From Polynucleobacter nymphae (GTDB taxonomy: Bacteria > Pseudomonadota > Gammaproteobacteria > Burkholderiales > Burkholderiaceae), in contig NZ_JACVPA010000001.1 of assembly GCF_018882155.1 (NCBI RefSeq), positions 682,001 through 746,000 of the forward strand: a stretch of DNA of 64,000 nucleotides, given 5' to 3'. The notes under the pieces are model-generated. The model was not told the DNA's origin. It worked only from the letters and a program-made list of their open reading frames with translations, and did no database searches. Of the stretch, positions 27,784 through 37,378 are shown piece after piece. How positions within the stretch are numbered: the first letter of the stretch is position 1; each line of letters starts with the position of its first letter. Position numbers and translations under genes: made by a program.

Positions 27784-28586
27784 TGCACTACTTTATTTTT
27801 TCCCTGATTGGAGTAATAACAGGATTTTTTATGGCGCTATTTGGTATTGGCGGAGGTGCATTTATTGTTCCCGCATTAGATGCCGCATTCTTAACAGTAC
27901 CTCATTTTATTCACCCACCTTTCCAATTAATCGTCATCGGCAGCCTTTGCACCATTATCATTGGCGCACTTCCTCGAGCAATCAAAGTACTCAGAAGAAG
28001 TAAGAGCGAGCGCAACACTGCTAACACCCTGATTCTTAGCGCTCTACTTTTTATTTTCCCAGCAAGTGTTGTTGCGACTGAGTTGTCTGATACGGCACTT
28101 CGTCTTGGGTTTTCCATAACTATCGCTTTGGTTGGGCTATGGACCCTGTTAGGCAAATCCCCTGCATCAAAAGTATTACAACACCCAATAAAGCCTAATC
28201 TTATTAAGCTAATCACAGTCGGAGCTATCTCAGGAATTTCTTCAGTACTTTTTGGTCTTGGCGGAGCCACGCTTTTGATGCCACTTTTAACAATGTGGGT
28301 TGGTCTGCCCATTGCCGCTTGCGTAAACATCTCAATCCTTTTCGTTTTAGCGACTTCTATAGTGAGCTTAACGACTCTTAGCTTTGCTTGGATAGGGATT
28401 CATGGGGTGGACAGCATTGATAGCGCCATGATAATTTTGATACTCATTCTTGGAATAAGCGCCGCTTTTACACAAACTATTGCAGCTGGAAAGTTGCTCA
28501 AGATGAAGGACAGCTTAAGGCAAAAATTGTTGGGCTGCTACCTCATTATTCTTAGCGTCTGGGTAATAGCCCGCCTAATGCAGTAA
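27783..28586 (+). CDS. TauE/SafE family anion exporter
   Basis: A 267-residue membrane protein with about eight helices in two repeats. Both repeats carry the glycine motif: MALFGIGGGAFIVP near residue 18 and SSVLFGLGGATLLMP near residue 155. It uses a GTG start overlapping the stop of the GMC gene (TAGTG), so it belongs to the iclR-BKACE-GMC-tauE unit. It probably exports sulfite, sulfate or a sulfonate by-product. Its 3' end overlaps that of sauT on the other strand by 12 bases. Confidence 0.88.
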   Translation: MHYFIFSLIGVITGFFMALFGIGGGAFIVPALDAAFLTVPHFIHPPFQLIVIGSLCTIIIGALPRAIKVLRRSKSERNTANTLILSALLFIFPASVVATELSDTALRLGFSITIALVGLWTLLGKSPASKVLQHPIKPNLIKLITVGAISGISSVLFGLGGATLLMPLLTMWVGLPIAACVNISILFVLATSIVSLTTLSFAWIGIHGVDSIDSAMIILILILGISAAFTQTIAAGKLLKMKDSLRQKLLGCYLIILSVWVIARLMQ

Positions 28587-30113
28587 ATCCAATAATTTTA
28601 GACGCTGAACTTTACCAGATGGACCCCTAGGCAAGTCCTCCATGAATAGAATCAACTTCGGTGTTCTAAATTTGCCAAGTTCTTTAAGGCAAAAAAGACG
28701 CATCTCTTCTTCTGTACAAGAGATATCTGGTTTTAAAACAATACAAACCATAATTTCCTGCCCATAGTTGGCGTCTGGGATACCAACTGCAGCCGCATCT
28801 AATACTGCTGGATGTTTCAGTATGGCCTCATCAATTTCACGTGGGGCAATATTTTCCCCGCCTTTAATAATGAGCTCCTTTAGGCGCCCAGTAATGAAAT
28901 AAAAACCATCATCATCACGCATTCCTAAATCGCCAGTCTTGAGCCACCCCTCGCTATCAAATGCTTTAGCAGTTTCGGCCTCCGCTTTGTAGTAAGCATT
29001 GAGAACATTACCGCCGCGTAAACAGATTTCTCCGGCTACATTCGCACCAAGAGGTTTCCCATCAGCATCAATGACTTTCGCTTCTACACCGCAAGGGAGG
29101 CCAGGACTTCCATAGCGCCGCCTCTCATCATGAGGGTTGCAAAACACCATTGAGGCTGACTCGGTCATACCCATACCTTCAATGACCGTAATTCCGAACA
29201 AAGCTTCGAATTCACGATGGTGCTCAGGAGGTAGCGGAGCGGAGGCTGAACGACCAAAACGAATCGCTTTCAGCTCCTCGCGACTAGGCAAGGTGCCCCC
29301 ACTTTTTGCTCCATTGATTAAATAAGCAATGATGGTAGGTACCATATTGATCCAAGTGCATTGATATTGAATTGCCAGCTTCCACCAACTCGATACTGAG
29401 AAAGCATGAGGGGCAACAACAGATCCGCCAGAAACAAAGGGTGTAATCGTCGAAATCACTTGTCCATTGATGTGATAAATCGGCAAAGAACTTAAGACTG
29501 TGTCTGCTTCAGTAAGTGAGTGCCATGACGCCATCGAACGGGCGGCATGTAATAAATTGGCGTGGGTTAGTAATACCCCTTTAGGTGTTCCCGTTGTACC
29601 GGAGGTATACATGAGAAGCGCTGGCTGAGTAGGCTTTACGGTAGGTAAAGTTCCTGCTGCAGACTTCATAAATGGGCTTTCAGGCTGATCAGGATCTAGC
29701 TCTACCAATTGAAATTTTCGCTTGGTGTTTTCGAGTGCTGCAAATAAACTCTGCTTTTTATCCGGAGAGTAAAACAAGATTTCTATATCACTATGATCCA
29801 GAACCCAGGCAAGTTGATTTGTAGGTGCCAATAGATTGAGTGGTGTAATGACGCGACCACATGCCATAGCAGCTAAAAAAATCGTACTGGTCTGACGACC
29901 ATTGTGCATGTATAAACCAACATGCCCATGAGCACTAATCTTCTGCTCTTCTAACCATGTTGAAAAATGATGTGCTTCTTTAGCAAGTTGGCCATAACTC
30001 AGAGTGGCCCCAGTTTCAGGAGCATATAAAAAAACTTTGCCCGCTTGTACTACCGACCAATGTAATAGAACCTCGCCCAAGCTTTGGCATGATGTCGTCA
30101 CTTTAAAACTCAA
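28575..30113 (-). CDS. sauT: AMP-forming acyl-CoA ligase, probable sulfoacetate--CoA ligase SauT
   Basis: A 512-residue adenylate-forming enzyme. Its AMP-binding motif is LLMYTSGTTGTPKGVLLTHANL near residue 168. Later motifs are VIEGMGMTESASMVFCNP, GWLKTGDLGMRDDDGFYFITGR and the catalytic lysine in GPSGKVQRLKL near the C-terminus. Substrate specificity cannot be read directly. The gene overlaps by four bases the upstream acylating aldehyde dehydrogenase (sauS), and the sauS-sauT pair with an IclR regulator matches the sulfoacetate cluster of Cupriavidus necator. The reaction would be sulfoacetate + CoA + ATP -> sulfoacetyl-CoA + AMP + PPi. An alternative is a ligase for another short acid. 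Confidence 0.8.
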   Translation of the reverse strand: MSFKVTTSCQSLGEVLLHWSVVQAGKVFLYAPETGATLSYGQLAKEAHHFSTWLEEQKISAHGHVGLYMHNGRQTSTIFLAAMACGRVITPLNLLAPTNQLAWVLDHSDIEILFYSPDKKQSLFAALENTKRKFQLVELDPDQPESPFMKSAAGTLPTVKPTQPALLMYTSGTTGTPKGVLLTHANLLHAARSMASWHSLTEADTVLSSLPIYHINGQVISTITPFVSGGSVVAPHAFSVSSWWKLAIQYQCTWINMVPTIIAYLINGAKSGGTLPSREELKAIRFGRSASAPLPPEHHREFEALFGITVIEGMGMTESASMVFCNPHDERRRYGSPGLPCGVEAKVIDADGKPLGANVAGEICLRGGNVLNAYYKAEAETAKAFDSEGWLKTGDLGMRDDDGFYFITGRLKELIIKGGENIAPREIDEAILKHPAVLDAAAVGIPDANYGQEIMVCIVLKPDISCTEEEMRLFCLKELGKFRTPKLILFMEDLPRGPSGKVQRLKLLDLLH

Positions 30114-31516
30114 GCCTGAGGAAAACGTGCGAAGTAATCTTTTAGGAGATCTTCAACCTTAGGAACCCGCTCTGGAATTGGCCGTACTACTCTGGTGATA
30201 TTAAGGTAGTGGCGATAGGTCATATTGTCTGAAAAATTATTCTTTCCCCAAGTACCACAGCCCATGGAAAGTGAAAACGGAAGTCCATTCTCAAAACTAC
30301 CTCCAGTAGCGATGGTATGCGCTTGATTCACAATCACTCTAGCCACCTTTAAATTCTCAGCCAGAGTTGCAGCACGCTTTTCCATTACTGCACCACTTAA
30401 GGCAGTATGTAAACCAACTGAATGGCCATTTCCTTGATAGTTGTACACATTCGCCACCAAGTCCTGAGCAGCCTTGAAATCAGCAGCCTTCCAAACTGTG
30501 AGAACAGGGCTTAATTTCTCGCCTGAGAAAGGAGCGGATGGGCCAAAGCCATCTTCCTCAACCATCAAAAATTTGGCTTCTTTTGCCTTTGGATTTTGTA
30601 ATTTCGCACGCTCTGTAATGACCGAAGGATATTGCGCTGTTAAGGTCGATGTGAGTTTGCCATCTTGAAACATCACTTCCTCAAGACGTTTTTTATCTGC
30701 AGCATCCAGCATAACGCCACCAGCCCGCTCCAACGCCATAATTGCATTCTGATACACATCAGCACATATCACGACTCCATTTTCACTAGAGCAGCTTGTT
30801 GCATTATCAAAAATCTTGGATTGGGTAATTTTTGTAGCAGCTCCATTTAAATCAGCATGCTCATCAATAATGGCTAGTACATTACCTGCTCCCACCCCAA
30901 AGGCAGGAGTGCCACAACTATAGGCAGCCCGAATATTGGCTTGTGAACCAGTGGCGACAACTAAATCTGCTAAACGCATTAATTCATTGGTGGAATCTTT
31001 AGTAATCGGAAATGGCAACATCTGCACTAGATCACGAGGCGCATGTACCAAATCTAATTGTTGATGAACAAACTCCAATAATCGTACACAAGTTGAATAT
31101 CCTTTTGGGGATGGTGCAACTACAACGGCGTTACGACATTTGATTGCATTGAGAATTTTATTAATTGGAGTTGCGCCTGGATTAGTTGAGGGTGTGATAG
31201 CAGCGACCACCCCTACTGGACGGGCATATTCAGTAAGCCCCGTCTTCAAATCCTCAGAAATAATGCCCACCGTCTTCGCCATATTTAAATCACGAATCAG
31301 GCCAAGCGTTTTTCTAAAGTTCTTCTTAAACTTATCAGCAACATCACCAAGACCAGTATCTTTCACTGCAAGCTCAGCCAACTCTTGATTTCGCTTAGGC
31401 TCTAAGATGGCCCAAGCCACAGCCTCCACCACCAAGTTCACTTGTGCTTGCGTATATTGCTCGTATTTTTGTTGAGCTATACGGCCTCGCTCAACAATGC
31501 TCTCTACTGGTGTCAT
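30110..31516 (-). CDS. sauS: CoA-acylating aldehyde dehydrogenase, probable sulfoacetaldehyde dehydrogenase SauS
   Basis: A 468-residue acylating aldehyde dehydrogenase. Cofactor and substrate segments include PVGVVAAITPSTNPGATPINK, and the catalytic cysteine sits in DNATSCSSENGVV. Instead of a full E-x-G-C active site it has the short form of CoA-dependent enzymes such as EutE and AdhE-N. In the sulfoacetate pathway SauS reduces sulfoacetyl-CoA with NADPH to sulfoacetaldehyde, the Xsc substrate. It is the middle gene of bug-sauS-sauT and overlaps sauT by ATGA. The assignment rests on fold, gene pairing and co-location with xsc and pta. Confidence 0.83.
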   Translation of the reverse strand: MTPVESIVERGRIAQQKYEQYTQAQVNLVVEAVAWAILEPKRNQELAELAVKDTGLGDVADKFKKNFRKTLGLIRDLNMAKTVGIISEDLKTGLTEYARPVGVVAAITPSTNPGATPINKILNAIKCRNAVVVAPSPKGYSTCVRLLEFVHQQLDLVHAPRDLVQMLPFPITKDSTNELMRLADLVVATGSQANIRAAYSCGTPAFGVGAGNVLAIIDEHADLNGAATKITQSKIFDNATSCSSENGVVICADVYQNAIMALERAGGVMLDAADKKRLEEVMFQDGKLTSTLTAQYPSVITERAKLQNPKAKEAKFLMVEEDGFGPSAPFSGEKLSPVLTVWKAADFKAAQDLVANVYNYQGNGHSVGLHTALSGAVMEKRAATLAENLKVARVIVNQAHTIATGGSFENGLPFSLSMGCGTWGKNNFSDNMTYRHYLNITRVVRPIPERVPKVEDLLKDYFARFPQA

Positions 31517-31559
31517 ATCTTCTACTTAGTTAATATTTTCAAATGATTAGATGCTTCAT

Positions 31560-32537
31560 CTATTCTGCTTTGATAGCAGCATCTTTCGTTACTTTCTTCC
31601 ACTTCACAATCTCACTTTTGACGATTGCTCCAAGTTGTGCTGGTGTGCTGCCCACCGCCTCAGCGCCTTGGCCTAATAACTTTTCCTTCACTGCTGGGTC
31701 TGCCAATGCTTTGATCGTTGCCTTGTAAAGCGTATCAATAATAGGCTGTGGCGTTTTAGCAGGTACAAACATCGCATACCAAGAGTCAACCTCATAATCT
31801 TTAAATCCTAACTCTGCCATCGTAGGCACATCAGGAAAAATAGGAGAGCGCTTGACAGTAGAAACTGCTAAAGCACGTAACTTCCCTGCTTTAATAAAGT
31901 TTGCTGCTGCAGGAATAGAAACCCAAAGAAGTGGCACTTGACCAGCCATGACGTCAGTAACAGCCGGGCCGCCACCGCGATAAGGAATATGAGTCATGGA
32001 AACTCCTGCCGCAGTGGCCATCATTGCGCCAGCCAAATGTCCTGGCGACCCATTGCCTACAGATGCATAAGAAATTGAATCGGGTTTTGCTTTGGCCATA
32101 TCAATCACCTCCTTCACAGTCTTAGCTGGGAAATCAGGAGTGGCCACTAATATCTGCGGTAACGATGCTACCAATGAAACTGGCAAAAAATCTTTTTCGG
32201 TATCAAAAGCTAACTTTGGATAGATTGCAGGATTGATTGTGTGGGAAGACAGTGTGAATAAAACCGTATAACCATCTGCAGGTGATTTTGCAACAATGTC
32301 TGTGCCAATCGATCCGCCTGCACCACCGCGATTATCAATAATGATTTGTTGGCCTAAAGCCTGGCTCAGTGGTTCCTGCATGATGCGGGCTATTACGTCA
32401 GTTCCGCCCCCGGGTGGGTATGGCACAACAAATTTAATCGGCTTAGTAGGCCATGATTGGGCCCCCGCTAATTGAGCAAAACCTAGCAAGCTAAAGGCTA
32501 TAGTCAGTACAGCGACCAACAGATTGCTTCTACGCAT
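31560..32537 (-). CDS. Bug/TctC-family periplasmic binding protein in the sau operon
   Basis: A 325-residue extracytoplasmic protein with a signal peptide (MRRSNLLVAV start, cleavage after GAQS near residue 27). The canonical Bug core follows: WPTKPIKFVVPYPPGGGTDVIAR and the IDNRGGAGGSIGTDIVAKSPADGYT region. Bug proteins bind carboxylates and related anions for uptake or sensing. No TctA/TctB membrane subunits occur in the window. Being the first gene before sauS and sauT (43-base gap), it likely binds sulfoacetate or a relative. It takes the place held by the SauU transporter in Cupriavidus. Confidence 0.88.
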   Translation of the reverse strand: MRRSNLLVAVLTIAFSLLGFAQLAGAQSWPTKPIKFVVPYPPGGGTDVIARIMQEPLSQALGQQIIIDNRGGAGGSIGTDIVAKSPADGYTVLFTLSSHTINPAIYPKLAFDTEKDFLPVSLVASLPQILVATPDFPAKTVKEVIDMAKAKPDSISYASVGNGSPGHLAGAMMATAAGVSMTHIPYRGGGPAVTDVMAGQVPLLWVSIPAAANFIKAGKLRALAVSTVKRSPIFPDVPTMAELGFKDYEVDSWYAMFVPAKTPQPIIDTLYKATIKALADPAVKEKLLGQGAEAVGSTPAQLGAIVKSEIVKWKKVTKDAAIKAE

Positions 32538-32621
32538 ACCTTATCTCCTGTTTTAAACACACTCCATGGGCTTATATTAGCCCTTATTGGGAAGTCTAGA
32601 TACGATAACTAATCCTACTAA

Positions 32622-32640
32622 ACGGAACAAGTTGTTTCGT
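32622..32640. promoter_or_regulatory. Candidate IclR-type operator (bug-sauST / iclR divergent region)
   Basis: A 19-base near-palindrome ACGGAACA-AGT-TGTTTCGT with one mismatched pair. A matching site with the same GGAACA-N3-TGTT spacing lies upstream of xsc at 44118-44136. Its place in the divergent region of the second IclR gene makes that protein the natural candidate binder. Confidence 0.55.
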
Positions 32641-32681
32641 ATAAGTAAAAATACTAACATTTTCTCTGGATATTGCCAATA

Positions 32682-32700
32682 TGTTCTATTAGAATGAACA
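32682..32700. promoter_or_regulatory. Second inverted repeat in the bug/iclR divergent region
   Basis: TGTTC at 32682-32686 and GAACA at 32696-32700 flank a perfect 11-base palindrome (TTCTATTAGAA at 32684-32694). The half-sites resemble those of the 32622-32640 site but in opposite order. It starts 49 bases before the iclR ATG and may serve autoregulation. Confidence 0.4.
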
Positions 32701-32730
32701 AAATGACACAATTCTTGAGATTTTCTACTT

Positions 32731-33531
32731 ATGCTTGAAATTGACAATAACGAACCGTTAGATATCAGCAAAAAAGATAGTGCTAACGAAAATTCATCGA
32801 TGCTCAAAGGCATTGTCATATTAGAGGCTTTAGCAGCTCTTCAGCAGCCCGCAACTTTAGCGCAACTCATGCAAATTACGGGAATGCCAAAAGCATCTCT
32901 GCATCGCACCCTAGCTATTTTCGAAGAAGCTGGATTGGTAGCTAGAGAACCCGGTGGTCGTACTTATGCCCCTGGCGATCGTTTGTCTAGCCTAGCCATG
33001 GCGACTTTGACGCACGATACTGTCTCCGCGATTCGGCATAGCATTTTAAGAAAATTGGTTGCTGATCTAGGAGAGACCTGTAATTTGGCCGTCCTTAAAC
33101 GTGGTGAGTTGTTTTATCTAGATCGCGTAGAAGCCAATTGGGCCTTACGTTTACATCTCCCGCCGGGCACTGTACTGCCTCCACATTGCAGCGCTAGTGG
33201 CAAGCTATTGCTGGCTTTCAAAACACCTGATGAGCGCGCTAAGCTTTTAGAAAATTTACCGCTCGAGAAATTTACTCACAGAACAATTACTGATCGCGAT
33301 CTCCTCGAGTCTGAGCTTGAACGCATTGTCAGTACTGGATATGCCATTGATAATGAGGAATACGTTCTTGGCGTCTCGTGTGTTGCGGTACCAGTTCGAG
33401 ATGCGATGGGCGATGTGGTAGCGGCCATCGCGGTTCACGCAGCGACTGCAAGACTACCTCTTAATCAAGCCATGGAACATATTCCAAAGCTCAAAGAAGC
33501 TTCTGAGCGTATCTCTCAAACATTGTCCTAA
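32731..33531 (+). CDS. IclR family transcriptional regulator (probable SauR-type)
   Basis: A 266-residue regulator with an N-terminal winged helix-turn-helix (residues 25-80, ATLAQLMQITGMPKASLHRTL) and an effector domain containing HCSASGKLLLAF. It is divergent from bug-sauS-sauT and 37 bases upstream of pta, the same logic as SauR in sulfoacetate clusters. Two inverted repeats in its upstream region are candidate binding sites, and one recurs before xsc, suggesting that it coordinates both loci. Paralogue of the regulator at 24508. Confidence 0.9.
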   Translation: MLEIDNNEPLDISKKDSANENSSMLKGIVILEALAALQQPATLAQLMQITGMPKASLHRTLAIFEEAGLVAREPGGRTYAPGDRLSSLAMATLTHDTVSAIRHSILRKLVADLGETCNLAVLKRGELFYLDRVEANWALRLHLPPGTVLPPHCSASGKLLLAFKTPDERAKLLENLPLEKFTHRTITDRDLLESELERIVSTGYAIDNEEYVLGVSCVAVPVRDAMGDVVAAIAVHAATARLPLNQAMEHIPKLKEASERISQTLS

Positions 33532-33568
33532 TTTCATCTGATAACGGTAAACCCCTTAGGCAAACCTC

Positions 33569-34480
33569 ATGGATAAATATCCCTTATTAGAAAAAATGAT
33601 TGATGAGGCTAAAAGCGATATCCCTTTAGGGGTCGTTTATCCACTGAGTGTGCCTGCCCTTGAAACCGTCCTTGATTTAATCAAAAGGCAGCTGTGCACC
33701 CCAATCTTAATTGGGCCTCAAGATCTCATTTTGGAACTGGCAGCGAAGGAAAAACTCTCCTTAGATGGAATTGAAATTGTCGATACGCCCAATGACCCCA
33801 TCATTGCAGCCAAGAAAGCAGTGGAGCTCGTAAAAGAGGGCAAGCTAGCAGTTCTGATGAAGGGATCATTACACACCGAAGATCTAATGGGTCCAATAGT
33901 GAAGCGTGATGGCTTAAGAACCGATCGCAGAACGAGTCATTTATTTTTATTTGAGCTAGAGCATTACCCCAAATTACTGGGGATCAGTGACTGCGTAGTC
34001 AATATCGCGCCCAACGCCTCTCAAAAAATACAGATTCTGAAAAGTAGTCTCGAAGCCCTTAACAAACTTGGGATCAAAGATACAAAGGTGGCGATCATTG
34101 CTGCTACAGAGGTTGTTAATCCAGGTATGCAAGCCACTATCGATGCAAAAGAGATTGTCGACACTCATGCTGTAAGTCCAATTCACCCCGCAACCATTAT
34201 CGAAGGCCCCTTTGGATTTGATAACGCTATTTCGGCCCACTCTGCTAAAACAAAAGGAATCCATTCGCAGGTTGCTGGTGATCCAGATCTTCTTTTGGTT
34301 CCTGACTTACAAGTAGGTAATATTCTTTATAAGTCCTTGGTCTATATGGCTGGGGCTGAGTGCGCTGGAACCATTCTAGGAGCTCAAGTTCCGATCATCC
34401 TCACATCGCGATCTGACTCTGTATTTTCAAGGGTGGCATCTGCTGCAATGGCTATTTTGCTTGCTAAACAACCTCAATAA
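33569..34480 (+). CDS. pta: Phosphate acetyltransferase (PTA_PTB family)
   Basis: A 303-residue enzyme of the phosphotransacetylase/phosphotransbutyrylase fold, the short catalytic form without the N-terminal regulatory domain of enterobacterial Pta. Conserved-looking pieces are VLMKGSLHTEDLMGPIV, TSHLFLFE, IEGPFGFDNAIS and the C-terminal GAQVPIILTSRSDS. In sulfonate catabolism it converts the acetyl phosphate made by Xsc to acetyl-CoA. It lies between the IclR gene and soeA (12-base gap), so one transcript would make acetyl-CoA and dispose of sulfite. Phosphate butyryltransferase is the alternative by fold, but the context favours acetyl. Confidence 0.88.
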   Translation: MDKYPLLEKMIDEAKSDIPLGVVYPLSVPALETVLDLIKRQLCTPILIGPQDLILELAAKEKLSLDGIEIVDTPNDPIIAAKKAVELVKEGKLAVLMKGSLHTEDLMGPIVKRDGLRTDRRTSHLFLFELEHYPKLLGISDCVVNIAPNASQKIQILKSSLEALNKLGIKDTKVAIIAATEVVNPGMQATIDAKEIVDTHAVSPIHPATIIEGPFGFDNAISAHSAKTKGIHSQVAGDPDLLLVPDLQVGNILYKSLVYMAGAECAGTILGAQVPIILTSRSDSVFSRVASAAMAILLAKQPQ

Positions 34481-34492
34481 ATAAGTAAAGCT

Positions 34493-37378
34493 ATGTTCAA
34501 AATATTTTCAAATGACCCTGTGCATGACCCCCTCAAGAAGCAAGAGGCCGTAACAGAGATTAAGAAAACAACCTGCTATATGTGTGCATGCCGATGTGGT
34601 ATCCGTGCACATCTGCGCAATGGTGAGCTTGTCTATATTGATGGCAATCCAGAGCATCCTCTAAATCAAGGTGTCATTTGCGCCAAGGGTGCTTCGGGAA
34701 TCATGAAGCAAAAATCCCCTGCCCGCATTACTCAACCACTCTTGAGAAAAGCGGGTAGCAATCGCGGAGATGGTGAATTTGAGCCCATTAGTTGGGATAA
34801 AGCCTTTGAAATTCTTACAAAACGTCTAAGCCACATACGCGCTACCGATCCTAAAAAGTTTGCGCTCTTTACTGGACGAGATCAAATGCAGGCCTTAACG
34901 GGTTTATTCGCACGGCAATTTGGTACGCCTAATTATGCTGCCCATGGCGGATTTTGCTCAGTCAATATGGCCGCAGGAATGATCTACACCATTGGCGGAA
35001 GTTTTTGGGAATTTGGTGGCCCCGACTTAGATCAGGCCAAACTGTTTGTCATGATCGGCACTGCTGAAGATCATCACAGTAATCCAATGAAGATTGCACT
35101 GTCTAAATTTAAAAGAGCAGGTGGGCGCTTTATCTCGATTAACCCAGTGAGAACTGGATATTCAGCAATTGCAGATGAGTGGATCCCGATTAAGCCTGGC
35201 ACCGACGGCGCTCTTTTTATGGCGCTGATGCATGAGCTCATTCGTCTTGAGAAATATGATGCCCCTTTCTTAAAACGTTTTAGTAACTCAGCACAATTAG
35301 TGTGCATGGATTCTGGTGCGGAAGAAGGATTGTTTCTATACGATCCAGATTCAGATCCGATCAATCTCGATTTACCTCATAACAAATACATTTGGGATGA
35401 AAAGACTCAAAGTGCGCAGCCCTGCTATAAGCAAGGAACATCTCCGGTTCTAGTTGGTGAATATACGATGGGACCTGGTCCGCATCAAGGGAAGAAAGTG
35501 GTTCCCGCATTTGAACTACTCAAACGACAAGTGAGTGAAACTACTCCAGAGTGGGCAGCCGCAATTACCAGTATTCCTGCAGCAAGAATTCGTAAACTTG
35601 CTCTAGAAATTGCAGACACTGCATTCGGTCAAGAGTTTGAGCTTCCCATCCCCTGGACAGATTCTTGGGGAGAAAAGCATGACTCCATCACAGGTAGACC
35701 GGTTGCGTTTCATGCAATGCGTGGGCTATCCGCTCACTCAAACGGCTTTCAAACTACTCGAGGGTTAGCAGTATTGATGTCGCTATTGGGAACGATTGAT
35801 CGCCCAGGAGGCTTTAGACATAAAGCGCCCTACCCAAGACAGGTACCACCGAATGCAAAGCCCCCGTCATCTGAAAATGATATTAAGCCTAATACACCGT
35901 TAGCCAAACCCCCTTTAGGCTGGCCAACACAACCAGAAGATTTGGCATTAGATTCGCAAGGTAATCCACTGCGTATTGATAAGGCCTACTCTTGGGAACA
36001 TCCTCTTGCTGCACACGGCTTGATGCATAACGTCATCACTAATGCAGTAAAGGGTGACCCCTACTCCATCGATACTTTGATGATTTTCATGGCTAATATG
36101 TCATGGAATTCCACCATGAATACGATGGAAGTGCGGGAGCATTTGAATGCTAAGAATGATGATGGCGAATTTAAGATTCCATTCTTAGTCGTATGCGATG
36201 CTTTCCAATCGGAAATGGTGGACTTTGCTGATCTCGTATTGCCAGACACTACTTATTTAGAGCGTCACGACGTCATGAGTATGTTAGATCGTCCTATTTC
36301 AGAATTTGATGGTCCAGTTGATTCAGTCCGCATTCCAGTTCTCGAGCCTTTGGGTGAATGTAAGCCATTTCAGGAAGTCTTAATTGAACTCGCCTCTCGC
36401 TTAAAGTTTCCAGCGTTTACAACACCAGACGGTGAGCGCAAATTCAAAGACTATCCAGACTTTATTACCCGCTTTCAGACTGCACCCGATTCAGGCATCG
36501 GATTTCTCTCTGGGTGGCGTGGCAAAGATGGTGAAAAACCTCTCAAAGGCGAACCCAATCCCAATCAGTGGCAAAAGTATGCTGAGAATAACTGCGTACA
36601 TCAATACCACATGCCGCCTGAACATCAATACATGCGCAATTGGAATAAGGGATATTTAGATTTTTCTAAAGAAAATGCACTACGGCAAAAAAATGATCCC
36701 ATCATGATTGCTGTTTATTCAGATATCTTGCAAAGATTTAGATTGGCCGCCACCGGCAAGCGTCCTGGAGCTCAACCACCTGCCCACCTCAAAGATCGAA
36801 TCTATAAATATTTCGATCCCCTGCCATTCTGGTATCCACCACTTGAAGATGAAGCAACAGATCTCAATAAATTTACTTTGAATGCGATTACTCAGCGGCC
36901 CATGGCCATGTATCACTCCTGGGATTCTCAAAATGCTTGGTTAAGACAAATTCATAGCCATAATTATTTATACGTCAATACTGCAACAGCTCTACAGCAT
37001 GGTATTGCAGATGGCGCCTGGATGTGGATTGAATCTCAATGGGGCAAAGTCAAATGTATGGCCCGTCACTCAGAAGCGGTTGATCCTGGAACAGTTTGGA
37101 CCTGGAATGCGATTGGTAAAGCAGAATCTGCTTGGAGTCTATCTGATAATGCAGATGAATCCAAAAAAGGGTTCTTATTAAATCATTTGATTTCTGAAAA
37201 ACTCACATTAGGTGGTTTTACTGTAAGCAACTCTGATCCTATTACAGGGCAGGCAGGTTGGTACGATGTTCGAGTGAGATTAGCCGCAGCTGGAGATGAT
37301 GAGGTACAAGAAACATGGCCTCAGGTAAAAGCCTATGAAGTACCTGGAATGTCTCTCAAAAAGGAGGCAAACAAGTGA
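34493..37378 (+). CDS. soeA: Molybdopterin oxidoreductase, probable sulfite dehydrogenase catalytic subunit SoeA
   Basis: A 961-residue DMSO-reductase-family protein. N-terminal [4Fe-4S] ligands are C28, C31, C35 and C63, followed by a likely molybdenum-ligand cysteine C155 in GGFCSVNMAAG. The molybdopterin-binding domains are complete, ending in a dinucleotide-binding segment from about residue 830. There is no twin-arginine signal, so the enzyme faces the cytoplasm, as expected for SoeA and unlike PhsA/PsrA or DmsA. SoeABC oxidises cytoplasmic sulfite to sulfate and passes electrons to quinone. The location, behind pta and near Xsc and SuyAB, which release sulfite, supports this. GTGA overlaps with soeB. 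Confidence 0.87.
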   Translation: MFKIFSNDPVHDPLKKQEAVTEIKKTTCYMCACRCGIRAHLRNGELVYIDGNPEHPLNQGVICAKGASGIMKQKSPARITQPLLRKAGSNRGDGEFEPISWDKAFEILTKRLSHIRATDPKKFALFTGRDQMQALTGLFARQFGTPNYAAHGGFCSVNMAAGMIYTIGGSFWEFGGPDLDQAKLFVMIGTAEDHHSNPMKIALSKFKRAGGRFISINPVRTGYSAIADEWIPIKPGTDGALFMALMHELIRLEKYDAPFLKRFSNSAQLVCMDSGAEEGLFLYDPDSDPINLDLPHNKYIWDEKTQSAQPCYKQGTSPVLVGEYTMGPGPHQGKKVVPAFELLKRQVSETTPEWAAAITSIPAARIRKLALEIADTAFGQEFELPIPWTDSWGEKHDSITGRPVAFHAMRGLSAHSNGFQTTRGLAVLMSLLGTIDRPGGFRHKAPYPRQVPPNAKPPSSENDIKPNTPLAKPPLGWPTQPEDLALDSQGNPLRIDKAYSWEHPLAAHGLMHNVITNAVKGDPYSIDTLMIFMANMSWNSTMNTMEVREHLNAKNDDGEFKIPFLVVCDAFQSEMVDFADLVLPDTTYLERHDVMSMLDRPISEFDGPVDSVRIPVLEPLGECKPFQEVLIELASRLKFPAFTTPDGERKFKDYPDFITRFQTAPDSGIGFLSGWRGKDGEKPLKGEPNPNQWQKYAENNCVHQYHMPPEHQYMRNWNKGYLDFSKENALRQKNDPIMIAVYSDILQRFRLAATGKRPGAQPPAHLKDRIYKYFDPLPFWYPPLEDEATDLNKFTLNAITQRPMAMYHSWDSQNAWLRQIHSHNYLYVNTATALQHGIADGAWMWIESQWGKVKCMARHSEAVDPGTVWTWNAIGKAESAWSLSDNADESKKGFLLNHLISEKLTLGGFTVSNSDPITGQAGWYDVRVRLAAAGDDEVQETWPQVKAYEVPGMSLKKEANK

